Shown here in pieces: positions 37,101 to 49,472 of a stretch of DNA of 64,000 nt. The notes below the pieces were generated by a model that saw nothing but the letters and a program-made list of their open reading frames with translations, was not told where the DNA came from and made no database searches. Source of the stretch: Crambe crambe. Lineage: Eukaryota > Porifera > Demospongiae > Poecilosclerida > Crambeidae. The position numbers were made by a program, and so were the translations under genes. The stretch spans positions 6,896,582-6,960,581 of the forward strand of contig OZ004583.1 of assembly GCA_963924555.1 (NCBI GenBank), written 5' to 3'. How positions within the stretch are numbered: position 1 is the stretch's first letter; each line of letters opens with the position of its first letter.

Positions 37101-40100
37101 ATGATGAGTGGTTCCAACAAGTATCACGCAGTTAAACTCATAGTCATGCTACTGTCCCTTATCTTGAAAGGAAAATTGCAAGGTACAGAAATGCCATGCA
37201 TGGTGAGCCTGCATGAAGTAAAAAATGCTCTATTTTGTATAATTTTGCAGCTCGTCCTATTTTAGCTTTGAATACTATATCTTCTCATGGAATGGTTTGT
37301 CCTCAGGCAACTTTCAACTGTAATGCTACAGACTTACCATCCACCACACTGAGATGGTTCATCAATGACGACATTATTGCATCCTATCCATATGATCCTC
37401 ATCACCAATTCCCACGAAATATCCAGTCAATGTCGACCCATGGAGTGACGATTCGCATACTTCAAGCATACTTCAGTGCCTCTAGCATGGACACTGCTAA
37501 CTTTCACTCAACTCTGAGTGGTAATCTCTCAGTGATCAGAGAGATGGGAGGACACAGCATCAGTTGTGGTAGTACAGGCACTAAAAGTAACAGTGTCAAT
37601 CTGGACTCAATACTAATTAGAGGTATGTATAATGTGCATAGCTTAGCTGTAAAATGTAGCTAATCGAGTATTTTAACATGCTGATTTCACAGAATAGTAA
37701 GGCCCCGCATTCTAAAAAAGTTTGTTGTGTAAATCCTGTATTGTCACTATAATGAATTATGAGAACATAATTATTTTTTTCCTTTTGGGGAAGGATTGTT
37801 ACAATGATACAATATTGGATTTACATAAATAAATAATTCTCTACTCCACAATAACAAAATGGTTACTCTTATCTTTAAAGTTTAATAATATTACACCAGC
37901 TAATTAACTATTTCCCCATAGCCCCTCCTCCTACCCCTCCCATCTCCTGCTTTCTCTCATTCCTCACTAAAAATTTATCCATCAGCTTCTCATGGTCTCC
38001 TTCCTTCACCTCCCAACATGACATAGAAAAATACCACGTATCAGTGAGTCCTAGCCTTCATCACAGCGAACAGGATGTCTTTCCCAGTGTGGATTATCAC
38101 TGCCCTGGACTCATTTTAGGGACTACTTATTCTTTTACAGTCAGTGCCTATAACTGCAGAAATCAAGAAGGGGCAAGGGACACATTTATTGTCCAACCAC
38201 AGGGTAATAATTAATCACAGTATGTGTGGATTAACAGCTCTCCTATCCATGTACGTATAGCTATCTGATAAGCTATACTGTAAAACCAGATCATTAAAAA
38301 TTATACCAATTTATGGCTACAAAAATTAATGCATATTTTATATGTAGCATCTTCCATACCCAGTCCTAGTGAAGTCAGAACAAGTTTATTCTATTATGAT
38401 AACTATTCCACAAATTTTTCACTTTTAAGGAATTGGAATCTCAATCAAAATGTGAGTTGGCTAATAGACCGAGCTGCTTGTAATATCATACAGATACTTT
38501 ATGATTGTGTATGTTTACAGCCCAATTTTATGAGATGTGAATATGTTGTGAACTTCACTTTAAGACTACTGGAGAATAAAAGGAATGACACTGTATACTC
38601 AAAGCACTTTTCTTCCAGATCTGATATCTGTAGCAATGGTAGATGTTTTATTTCTCTTTCCTTGCTCATTTCAAATGAGAGTTACACACTGATACTCCTT
38701 GCTGATAATACATTCCATCGGTCTCTTACACCTACCATTCCTGTAACGGTCTTTGGTAAGTACAATTAGCTAACAGACTAATGGAGGAGTGCCAAAAATA
38801 ATGAGAGGGAGGGCACTTTCAGAATGAGAACCATGAGCATGCAGTTTCAAAACAACTGTGTAACATGTGTGTTGGTTAGCTCTACCTTCCTATAAGGCCA
38901 ACGTGATTGAAATTCTTTGTTTCCTGTCTACTGCCAAATTTGGCCACCGCATTCAGTTTATTATTATTTGTTAAGCAAGCTTGATTGATTTCTACAGCAA
39001 TTAATTTGTCAGTTGTATGGTGGTTTATCCATTAGCTACACCTTCCTAAGTATGTAGCTGCTTGGTTTGAACCTCCAACAGCTAAATCTTCAGGGGTTGT
39101 GAAACAAGTTGGAGTCTAAAAGCCACATTACCCTAGTATAATAAGTGATGGACAATAGCCTCCCTACCTCCCTCATCAAATTTGAGCAAGTGAAGGACAG
39201 GAAACAAGATACGTATTTAGTCACATTGGCCTAATCATCCCCCCCTATTGATATGTATACTTCTCTCTCACTAGGTGGTTCAAGTCATTATTACTTGATG
39301 TATTATTACCTAATGGAGAGGACAAGATGTATACCGATCGCCATATGTTCCAGTCCTATGGAATTAGATGGATGCACTATTCAGTATGGAACTGATCCAT
39401 TTTATAACATGCTGAGTCAACCCATTCAGGTCCCCCTCAATTCCCCAAAAGTCTTGCCAGGAATGAAAGAGAATACAACATACTATCACCATGTGACTGT
39501 GATTGACAACTCCATTACAGTTGCCTTGAGGAGTGTTCACAAAACAGAAAATTGTCAAGGATCAGCAGCTGTAAATTGAATATTAGCCACCATTATAGCA
39601 TGTATATTCAGCCCCCCCCCCCTGTGTTTCAATAATGTGATGCCTCCATTTTATATAGGGATGGAAAACTGGATTCTTCATAATCCTTTGCCTATCAGTG
39701 TGCACATTTGTCTTCATCATGTCGATAGCACTCTTCATAAAATGTGATGTTATAACAATAACAAGTGTCTTAATACAGTTACAGAAGATTCTGGCCATAT
39801 TGGGGCCCAATAAAGTGTCCTGACTATCAGGGTAGCCTCACTTTAGGAGTTCAAAGCAAAGGGAGCTCATTGTACTTAATGCTGACTGACACTATATATT
39901 TTTTTCAGATAAAAAGAAACTCAACCAAAAAAAGATCATTCAGTTGAACAGATTTGGAGAGGCTGTTACATCCCACCATCCTTGTATGCAAAGCATTGGT
40001 TCATCTTTATCGCCAAGGCATGTGACTACAACTGAGTCTAAAACTGTGGAGTTACAAGAGAGGCACATTTATAACACTCCTCGAATTATACATTATGAGA

Positions 40101-40159
40101 ACAATATCAGTAAAAGAAAGCCCGAGTTGGCCATAACACAATGTAATCTAGTGAGGTGA
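37101..40159 (+). CDS. Receptor C7: Ig-FN3-FN3-like membrane protein
   Basis: Exons: 37101-37182, 37251-37622, 37922-38203, 38348-38451, 38521-38755, 39275-39570, 39659-39743, 39909-40159; 568 aa. Extracellular exons are B-like (FYYDNYSTNF). Transmembrane exon differs (ILCLSVCTFVFIMSIALFIK). The tail is shorter and distinct: it lacks the YEEG site, keeps a first tyrosine as YNTP and the second as YENN, and ends KRKPELAITQCNLVR, missing the terminal YLEHEY pair. Membrane-proximal exon ends CQGSAA rather than CEESSD. Intron 5 holds a 336-bp element. D8 starts 174 bp after this stop. Confidence 0.85.
38896..39231. mobile_element. Harbinger-like MITE in intron 5 of C7
   Basis: Inverted ends GGCCAACGTGATTGAAA and (reversed) TATTTAGTCACATTGGCC extend with mismatches to a TTTCCTGTC / GACAGGAAA pair about 35 bp inside. 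TAA flanks both sides. C11 lacks it and reads CCTATAATTATCC across the site. TWA duplications are typical of PIF/Harbinger elements. Confidence 0.7.
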
Positions 40160-40229
40160 GCTAGTAGTTATAGCTACATAAACACATGTCATCAGCACAA
40201 TTTATAGATTTTTTGTAAAAAATATCATT

Positions 40230-40333
40230 CGCGCGCGCGATATTCCTTAATTCTGTACGCTGCGCGCGCGAGACTAGTATTTTGCACAATTGCCTGCAGG
40301 CAATGATCTGCAGTTAGGGCAATCGATGCAAGG
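40230..40333 (+). promoter_or_regulatory. D8 upstream region rich in GCGC
   Basis: Two alternating purine-pyrimidine runs, CGCGCGCGCGA (about 40231-40241) and GCGCGCGCGAGA (about 40262-40273), lie between the C7 stop and the D8 start. D12 has a shorter CGCGCGCGC at about 63077. Putative core promoter. Confidence 0.35.
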
Positions 40334-43244
40334 ATGAAAGGTTCCAAGCGCTATCATGTAGTTAAGCTCATAGTCATGCTCCTCCTTGACTTGAAAGAAA
40401 AAGTACAAGGTAAGGAAATGTTGAACTAGGCAGCTCTAGCTACAGGCCATCCATGGTGAGCATAATGATTAGCTCTGTTTTGTATAATTTTACAGCTCGT
40501 CCTATATTAGTCTTGAATACTATATCTTCTCATGGAATGGTTTGTCCTCAGGCAACTTTCAACTGTACTGCTACAGACTTGCCATCCACCACACTGAGGT
40601 GGTTCATCAATAATGATATCATCGCATCCTATCCATATGATCCCAGTCACAAATTCCCACGAGATATCCAGTCAATGTCGACCCATGGAGTGACGATTCG
40701 CATACTTCAAGCATCCTTCAGTGCTTCTAGCATGGACACTGCTAATTTTCACTCAACTCTGAGTGGTAATCTATCAGTGATCAGAGAGATGGGAGGACAT
40801 AGCATCAGTTGTGGTAGTACAGGCACTAAAAGTAATGCTGTCAACTTGGACTCAGTACTTATCAGAGGTATAGCTATAACAGCTAGCTATAACAGCTAGC
40901 TATAGTACTGAGCTAGCTACGTATATAACTAACTTTCATGGAAGCTGATAAAAGGTCTTCCTATAGCATTAGTATAATTACCTGTATACCTACTTACATT
41001 GGACTAGAAATGTATGTCAATGGATATCTTCCAAGCCTATTATTATTACATACTCCATTGTGCCAACTCACAGTATAACTCAGTTGTGCATTATATATAG
41101 TTGTACTACCTTCCCATTCCCCTTTCAGTCTCTCCCCCTGCTCCTTCCATCTCCTGTTTCCTCTCTTTTGTCACTCGGAGTTCATTAACAATCTCCTTCT
41201 CGTGGTCTCCTTCCTTCACCTCCCGACATGATGTACAGAGGTATCATGTTGAAGTGAGCCCAAATCCTTGTTCCCGTCAAGATCTTGATCCCATCAAAAA
41301 CTATAGCTGCTCTGGACTAGGTTTAGGGATAAATTATTCCTTCACAGTCAGTGCCTTCAATTGTAGGAACCAGGAGGGAATGAGGGATACATTTATCATC
41401 CAACCACGAGGTAAAGTCATATCTCCAGAAGTAATTATTAACTTTATCTTTTATCTCAGTGGCTTCTTTACCAACTGTTACCAACATCCGAACGAGTTTG
41501 TTATACCCTGACACTCCTTTGAAAAATTTTTCACTCTCAGTTCATTGGGATCTCAGTTGGAAAGTGAGTTAGACATATTGCATGATTTACACAATAAGTC
41601 AATTAATTACTTCATTTGCTTTTCATAACAGCAGCAGCAGAGTCCCAATATGATTGAGAGATGTGAGTATGTTGTTCTCTATGATGTGATACTATTAGAA
41701 AGTGAAGGAAACAGCACAGTTTACTCCAGACACTTCTCTTCCACATCTAAGAACTGTAGTAATGGAGAATGTTCTGTTTCTCTTTCCATGTTTACCTCCA
41801 GTGGACACTACTCACTGATATTTCGTCCTAGTAATGAGTTTTATCAGTCTCTCACGACTGTTATTCCCACAACATCCATTGGTAAGCATTACTTCCTACA
41901 AAGTTCCTTGATTCATTGGTATAGGTATATTTAATAACACACAGCAGTAATTTATGATTGTTATCAAAAGCACAGACCAGTGATATCTCATTGACAGCTT
42001 ATAGGGATTACACGTACAGTATTATTGAGAACTGTAATCATTGGGAATGATTACTGATTGACAGCTGAAGCTTCTAGCTATAATTTGGCTTATTTTTTGT
42101 TAATATTATCTGATGTAATTTACAATTTGAAATTAGAGTACATAGCTAGCTGTGTATTATTGTCTTCATGCATGCATGCTCAATCATAGGTGGTTCAAGT
42201 CATTATTACTTGACGTATTATTACCTAATGGAGAGGACAAGATGTACACCGATCGCCATATGTTCCAGTCCTATGGAACTAGATGGATGCACTATTCAGT
42301 ATGGAACTGATCCATTTTATAACATGCTGAGTCAACCCATTCAGGCCACCCTCAACTCCCCAAAAGTCCTTCCAGCGATGAAGGAGAACACAACTTACTA
42401 TCATCATGTGACTTTAGTTGACAACTCCACTACGGTTACCGTGAAGAGCATTCACAAAACAGAAACTTGTGAAGAATCCACTACAGAAATAGCCGTAAAG
42501 TTTCACATTGCTTTTAGCTAGTGGTTATAATAATTATGAATAGCTACATCTACGTAGTAATGATTTGGTTTTTTTTTCATGAGATAGTCACAGGCTAACA
42601 GCCAATTTTCTATCACATGCAGGGATGGTACAGAATTGGATTTTTTGTGAGCTGTGGTCTGTTAGCATTTGTAATGCTCATATCTGTCGTGTTGTTATCT
42701 CAGCTTATAAAACGTAATGGTGTGCTCTGAAAAATAGCTACTAGCTAAGAGAATACTTATGGGAATGATTATATTATATTTAAAAAACAACAACAAAACA
42801 TCAGACATTATTATTAACATGAAATTTCCCAAAGCACAGTTCACTATTAATGATAGCTATATCTGTTATAATTGCATGCTGAGGAAGGATTCTTTAAGTT
42901 TAAAGCAAGTGTGTATAGTTTATATGATTCTTATTGTTGGGAATGTTTAACTATAATCATTGTTTCCATTAATAGACAAAAGGAAACAAAGAAGGATTCT
43001 TCGACCAAATATAACAAGGGGTTCCATCATGCCAGAAAGACATTCTTATGAGGAAGATGTCAGGATAAGAAACATTGCTGCCACATCTTTACCAGTAAAA
43101 CCTGTTGCCATAACAGAGCCGAAAAGAATGGAGCTGGAAGAGAAGAATATTTATGCTGAGATTGCTGATAATCCTGAAGTTGCGCGCTACGAAAACTCAA
43201 ATTGTTGGGCAGTGCAAGACAACGTATCCTACAAAGAATTATAA
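40334..43244 (+). CDS. Receptor D8: diverged Ig-FN3-FN3-like membrane protein
   Basis: Exons: 40334-40409, 40496-40867, 41129-41410, 41460-41563, 41641-41881, 42190-42494, 42623-42713, 42976-43244; 579 aa. Signal, FN3, second FN3-like, transmembrane and tail exons are clearly diverged from A-C, but the Ig exon and most of exon 6 are nearly identical to them, pointing to gene conversion. The transmembrane span is GFFVSCGLLAFVMLISVVLL. Exon 7 uses a better donor (GTAATG) at the same codon as the weak GTGATG in other genes, confirming the intron. The tail has IYAEI, RYENS and a C-terminal SYKEL. The exon 5 acceptor is ambiguous (CAGCAGCAGCAG). Confidence 0.82.
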
Positions 43245-43424
43245 TTATAGTGTGATACATGTAGGCTCTGTCTATATCGAATTCAAGTGCTGTGATTTTG
43301 TTGACTGTTTTGTTATTATTATAACATTTCTTATTTAGCTTTTAAAATTCATTGTTTGTTTGTTGTTGTTTTTGTTGTTGTTGTTGTTGTTGTTGTTGTT
43401 TTCTTCAAAAATAGGAATCAGATA
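43245..43424. other. D8 3' flank with TTG repeat
   Basis: Non-coding. A (TTG)n microsatellite occupies about 43353-43401. No clear AATAAA close to the stop. Confidence 0.6.
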
Positions 43425-44170
43425 TTGTAGTAGACCGAGTATGCTACCAACTAGAGATCTAGACTACCCAGAATCAGATTAGTAACTATTTTAATCAAAG
43501 GGCTAACAAAACTCTCACTAAAACTCTCTAAAACTCTGAAACAACTCTCAAAAAACTCTGCTACCTACTTTTATACAAAACTCAACTAAGGCCACATCAA
43601 ATTAATTACTTGTTTATCATCCTAATTTCTTCAAAAAATAGGAGAGGGGGGGAGGCTTTTATTTTTATTTTTTATTGGTTTCCATGGCAACTATTTATAC
43701 AGGATCTAAAAAGCAAACGAGTATAAACATGGATATCATTATGGAAATATGCATAAAAAGCTGAATTTTAATAAAAAAAAAGAAGCTGAAGTTCCTGCAC
43801 ACTTTATTATATTTGAGAATAACAAACCATAATTTAATAGCCACCAAAACTAAAATCACATGAAAATCACACCTGAACTTCAAATAGAGCACACCATGCG
43901 CATGCTCAGTAGAAATAATATTAAAAGTCCAGAAGAGCAAAAATTAGGAGAGGGAGGGGATGATAAACAAGTAATTAAGTTGATGTGGCCTAACATGAAA
44001 AAACACGCATTGATACAGAAAAAATCTCGCACACAAATTACAACCACACAGATGACAGGACAGCAGAATACAGAACAGGTTTAGACATGCACAACTAATT
44101 AAACCACACTACAGAATAATAATTTTAACTCACACCTACACACATACAAACTGTCAATGAGTCCATCACA
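43425..44170 (-). repeat. Possible 3' LTR of the Ty3/gypsy fragment
   Basis: On the minus strand a purine-rich tract (AAAGGGGGGAGGAG, about 44171-44184) is followed at once by TGTGATGGACTC, the arrangement of a polypurine tract and LTR start. The far end is uncertain; a TG near 43425 (minus-strand CA) is a candidate. No second LTR is visible in the window, so the assignment is tentative. Confidence 0.4.
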
Positions 44171-44182
44171 CTCCTCCCCCCT

Positions 44183-45690
44183 TTAGACAATAAATTGCAT
44201 ACAGGATAGCGAATCAGCATTAGCATTTTTCTTGCCAGATCTGTGTACCACTGTGAAATCAAAGGGTTGGAGTGCAATGCTCCATCGAGCCAAACGATTG
44301 TTCGAAGTCTTTAGTCTGTCCATCCAGACCAATGCATGATGGTCAGTTTCAATGGTAAACTGTTTTCCCAATAAATACACTAGGAAGGCTTGTACGGCTA
44401 ACTTGATTGCTAAGCACTCTTTCTCGATGGTAGAGTAACGCCTTTCCCGAGGTAGAAGTTTCCTGCTCCAATAGGCAACTGGGTGCTCTTCTCCATTCTC
44501 AGTTTCTGACTCAATACTGCCCCGATCCCAAGATCAGACGCATCTGTCTGTAGCACGAAGGGTGTGTTGAAGTCTGGACTTCTCAGGATAGGAGATGAAG
44601 AAAGGAGCTTCTTTAGCTCTTTGAATGCTGTGTTGCATTCTGGAGTCCAGGAAATTTTGCTTGGCTGAGATTTCTTTGTCAGATCAGTGAGGGGTGCTGC
44701 TATCGCTGAATAGTCATGAATGAAACGCCGATAGTAACCCGCCATTCCCAGAAATGTTCGGAGGTCTTTCTTCGTTTGAGGGACTTTGAAAGATTCAATA
44801 GCTGCTGTCTTTGATTCGATTGGTTTTAGGAATCCACTTCCAACAATATGTCCAAGATACGTACAGTGTGAAGCGCCAAATGTACACTTCGTCGCTTTGG
44901 CAGTGAGCCCAGCTTCTTTGAGCTTGTCCAATACGGTCTTGAGATGGGTGAGGTGTTCTTCCAAAGTTTCACTGAATATAATCAGATCGTCAATGTAGAC
45001 TCCTGCAAACTCCAGTCCATGTAGCACTTGATCCATTAACCTTTGAAAGGTCGCTGGAGCTCCCTTCAATCCGAATGGCATCACGTTGTACTGAAAGAGC
45101 CCAAAAGGAGTCACAAAAGCAGTTTTCGGCTTGTCCTCCACAGCCACAGGCACCTGCCAATATCCTCTAGTCAGGTCCATGGTAGAGATAAACTGGGATC
45201 TTCCTATTCGATCGATTATATCCTCAACTCTGGGCATTGGATATGCATCAAATTCAGATATCTGGTTAAGTCGTCTGTAATCCACACAGAGTATCAATGA
45301 TCCATCTGACTTCTTCACGATTACAAGTGGAAAACTCCATTCACTTCGAGAGGGTTCTATGATGCCATCCTTCAACATCTCGTCTAGTTCAGTTTTCACG
45401 GTTTCGCGATAAGCATGTGGGAGACGATATGGTGGGAGTTTGATTGGAACTGCATCTTTTGTTCGGATATGATGTTCTGCAAGGTATGTACATCCAGGTT
45501 TAGCCTGAAATACTCTTGAGTACTCTCCTAGCAGCTTCTGTATCTGCTCTGCTTGTTTGTCAGTTAACTTCTCCCCCAGTTTGACATTGCCAACCCCAAC
45601 TGGATTGATCTCCTCCCAAGTAGGTATATCATCATGATCCTCTGATAGCTCTTCAGAGTAACGAACTGTAGCAATTGGAACATGCGCGTA
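44183..45690 (-). pseudogene. Ty3/gypsy-type pol fragment (RT-RNase H)
   Basis: Minus strand. From about 45690 there is a pol linker, then reverse transcriptase with VDYRRLN, TMDLTRGYWQVP, FQYNVMPFGLKGAP and the catalytic YIDDLIIF, then the connection (YLGHIVG, FLGMAGYYRRF) and RNase H (LQTDASDLGIGAVLSQ). A one-base frameshift near 44507 separates the rest of RNase H (TIETDHHALVWMDRL, ADSLS), which ends at a stop at 44183. Integrase does not follow; instead a polypurine tract comes directly after the stop. No gag or protease seen upstream. 5'-truncated and inactive. Confidence 0.85.
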
Positions 45691-46551
45691 TGTTGTTCGT
45701 AATAATAATTATGACGTCGACATCACTATGTACCTTGCTGGGCTTGAGGAGTCATTGCTTGAACAGCTTCATCAGCCTTGAGATATCATATATTTTATTA
45801 TAACATCAACATCATGCATAGCCTACCTTATCATATTCCACGTTAGCCACATCCATGTACAATCTTATGACTACCTCGGGGACTAAAACATCCATTACAT
45901 ACCCAAATAACTAGGTATTATATCGTAGATTATGGTAGCTATAGCTATACTTTCCACCTTCATATCATTTGGACAAAATATCTTCAACATTTGTAAAGCT
46001 ACCAGCTCATGTTGCTGTTCCGTTAAGTGGAGTCTAGAGCAGCATAGTTTTAGTGCTGCTATAAAGAGAGAATTTAAATATATAATTATAGCATGTGTAA
46101 ACAAATGATGGGTGGGAGAAAACTTGATGATTACTGTACAACAACTTAATACCCTTTGTACATACCCCTTTTCTTAGGTGGCCCATTTTTAAAGACACTG
46201 TGCCTCCATGAGTAAATCTACAAATTAAACAACTAAGTTATAAATATAAATTTCCTGAGTAGGCTAACTATCACCTTTTCGGCTTTAATATCTAACACAA
46301 CTGGTCGACCTTGGCCAGTAACTCGCATTCCTGATCTACAGAGAAAAAAATAACAAACTAGCTAATGTAGCTGTCATACGACATGGAGGCATATCTGAGT
46401 ATACCTAGCAACATAGAGTTAGCTAGCTTACCGGCCAAAGACATAGCTGACAAGGGGAACGGACCTTCGTTCTTTAATAGGTATGACTAGTTTACTCAAG
46501 GTCATCAAGCAAGCCTAGGAATGTTAGGATGACGTTGTTAGATTCATAATA
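45691..46551 (-). other. Possible short exons on the minus strand, unidentified
   Basis: Three small open segments between plausible AG/GT pairs read on the minus strand: about 46335-46280 (GMRVTGQGRPVVLDIKAEK), about 46220-46175 (FTHGGTVSLKMGHLRK) and about 46060-45950 (AALKLCCSRLHLTEQQHELV). I could not join them in one consistent frame or find the family. They may be the 3' exons of an unrecognised gene or transposon, or noise. Confidence 0.25.
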
Positions 46552-46552
46552 A

Positions 46553-46769
46553 TGTCAGTTTGGAATTTTACTTCTTCAGTTCGGAATTTCACTGCGGAGT
46601 TTTCTTCAGTTCGGAATTTTCACTGCGGAGATTTTTCAGTTCGGAATTTTACTACGGAAAGTTCTTCAGTTCGGAATTTTCGTTTCAGAGGTTTTTCAGT
46701 TCGGAATTTTCACTCTTCAGTTCGGAATTTTCACTGCGGAGGGTTCTTCAGTTCGGAATTTCGTTTCAG
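46553..46769. repeat. Minisatellite of CAGTTCGGAATTT units
   Basis: Seven clear copies of CAGTTCGGAATTT, plus one degenerate copy at the left (CAGTTTGGAATTT), spaced 21-31 bp apart, with variable TCACTGCGGAG filler. Spacing near 30 bp keeps one frame open by chance (SSVRNF repeats), but no start, splice or family supports a protein. Confidence 0.75.
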
Positions 46770-48742
46770 ATCCCAAAATCGCTAGAATTGCCCTTCTCGG
46801 CTTCCATACGGTAGCTATATATATCTGAAATGCAGATTACCTCCACCACACATGTAAGACCACACAACATTAGTATATAGGTACTAATCCCGCCGGCGAG
46901 GGAACAATTTACCCTGGGGAACATGTATCCCTGAGCGCTTTCAAAAAAACGAAATCCAGTGTAATGCGTTCGGGAGAACAGATATCCCTAGAGTTATGCG
47001 TTCGGCGAACACGCGCCACTGGGAAACATAACACCAGTGTCATAGAGGAGGCTGACCCCCCCTTATAATGACCCCCTGTCATTCTACTCTAGTGTACTAT
47101 GACCCCCCAGTCACTCCACACTAGTGTGGAATGACCCCCTAGGTCATCCTCCTCTAGTGTACAATGACCCCCCCCCCCCCTGGGGCTGAATGACCCCAGG
47201 GAGTAAGCCTCCTGGTCCAGAACTCTCCTCAGCATCCCAAACATCACACTGATATGAACTAGTGCCTAATATGAATAACATAATAACAGGTGAGCAAAGC
47301 ATGCCCCCACACAAAATTTTATGATGACTTTTTTAGGTTGAGCATGCACACTTACCCCATAAATGCCCTGCATTACCTTAGATATATACATACATACCAT
47401 TATCATTCTTCTCTAAGTCATGTTTCACGAATGAAGGAAGATCCAGGGGGGGAGAAAGTTGAGGAATAGACTCTTCACTGCTATCTGCATGGCGAGAGAC
47501 ATACAGGGGAGTAGAACTATAGGAGTTTTACTGCTATCTAAATAGAGTAATATCAATATTAAACTGCATGCACACAACATTCTGGTATAGCCATCATACC
47601 AGGCTTTGGGGGTGTTGAAGGAGGAAGGGAATCCTCACTGCTACTGTTGTTTGATGATGAGTGAAGTTGAAATATATCACTGTTGTTGTGGACCGTAAGG
47701 ATGGGAAACTTTTTTCTGTGGTAGCGTTTCAATCTATGAATTAATAGGACTACATGTACCTTTATTAATCAATTATATATCGACCAATAATATTATAACC
47801 TGCATGAATTGTAAGCCTTCTTTAGGATACGACTGATGGATGGATTTTTAAGTCTATAAACACCTTTGCCCATTATGCTCTTCAATCTGGTAGGGTCCTA
47901 ACCAGCACTGAGCTAACTTATCTCCCTTTCGACCATCCCTGGCACTGTTACGTAGGAGTACCATTGCACCCACATCCAGCTCCTACATAAGAAATATTTA
48001 CCCCACATTTTCATTACAATAGACATTATACCTTCTTACGAAGATGTTTCTTATCATAATCCTTCTTATAACGAGCCTGTGCCTTCCTTATGTTGTTTTC
48101 AACTTTAGAGAATAGTTTCTTTTTTAAGTTTACCATTTTAATACAGACTTCTTCCACATCAGGTTCCTCTTCACTAGAATAGTTCTTGTCATGATGGTTA
48201 AGGAGTTCCCATTCAATTGGAAGGATAGGTTTTCTAAACAAATTCATGCAGAATGCAATGCTTCAGACAGAAATAGCATTCTAGCATGATTTTATAGCTA
48301 TAGCTATGTGGAAGCTGTGGAGAAACTGCCCACTAAATCACTATGGCTAGTGAATACTAAGCCATCTAGTAACGTACGTACCTGCAAAACATCAGCTCAA
48401 AAGGACTGATTGCTGTAGACTTTTGCATTGATGTTCTATATGCAAATAATACCCCATCGATGTATTCGTCCCAGTTATTCTGTTCTCTATTGACCAACTT
48501 GATAAGTGATCGTTGCAGGGTTTGGTTAAATCTTTCGACTAGACCATTGGTCTGGGGATGATAGGCAGTGGAAACTCTGTGGTCTATTTTCATTTTTTTG
48601 AATAACTTCTCATTAATTTCATTTACAAATTCCCTGCCTTGATCAGATATGATAATCTTTGTACAACCAAACCTATAACAATAAAATTAATAATAAAACT
48701 TGTACAGGGTCTTTACAACAGAGAACAGTGTGTGTGTGTGTG

Positions 48743-48937
<195 letters not shown>

Positions 48938-48964
48938 TGTACATAGTGAAGATATTATTAGCTA

Positions 48965-49472
48965 CCGTAATCGTATAAATTTTCGGAGGTTTAAAATTTC
49001 GTGATTTCCGGAGCTGTTCCTATAATAAAAAATTCTGCAGGTCTAATTTTCGTAGCAAGCACATGGAAAATAATGCATGCGCATAATAGCTATATCATTG
49101 CCTGCTGCTGGGGCCGAGTGACATGCATGATGGCTACCTTCTCGTGATTCGTGGCTACTACAGAGAAATCTAGATAGTCCCCCAAAAAGAAGAAAAGCTG
49201 GGCTGGCGACGCCAGACTAAAATCTAGACTGCTACGGAAGGCGAGACACTTCGTTGTAGAAGAGAGACAGGTAACGGCCATGATCCCGGTAATGAAGCAT
49301 GATACTTTCGTCTCACGGACTATCTGCTCCAGGTTTTCTTCCAGCTGCAATCGATATCGCATCACGCACGCATGCACATCGTCGTCATAGTACTAAGATT
49401 TCGTTTATTATTTTCGAGGATTCTGATAGACTATGAAAAAAACGAAAATAAAACCCCATCGAACGATTACGG
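48965..49472. mobile_element. TA-flanked element nested in the integrase gene
   Basis: Inverted ends CCGTAATCGT and ACGATTACGG bordered by TA (48963-48964, 49473-49474) enclose 508 bp in intron 3. It contains one 95-codon minus-strand ORF (49090-49377) with no recognised domain, possibly a captured fragment. Confidence 0.65.

Noticed and set aside
46552-46814. Repeat protein with SSVRNF units
   Set aside because: Minisatellite translation; frames are open by unit length, with no gene structure.
49090-49377. 95-aa minus-strand ORF inside a nested element
   Set aside because: No recognised family; not enough to call a gene, noted only with its element.
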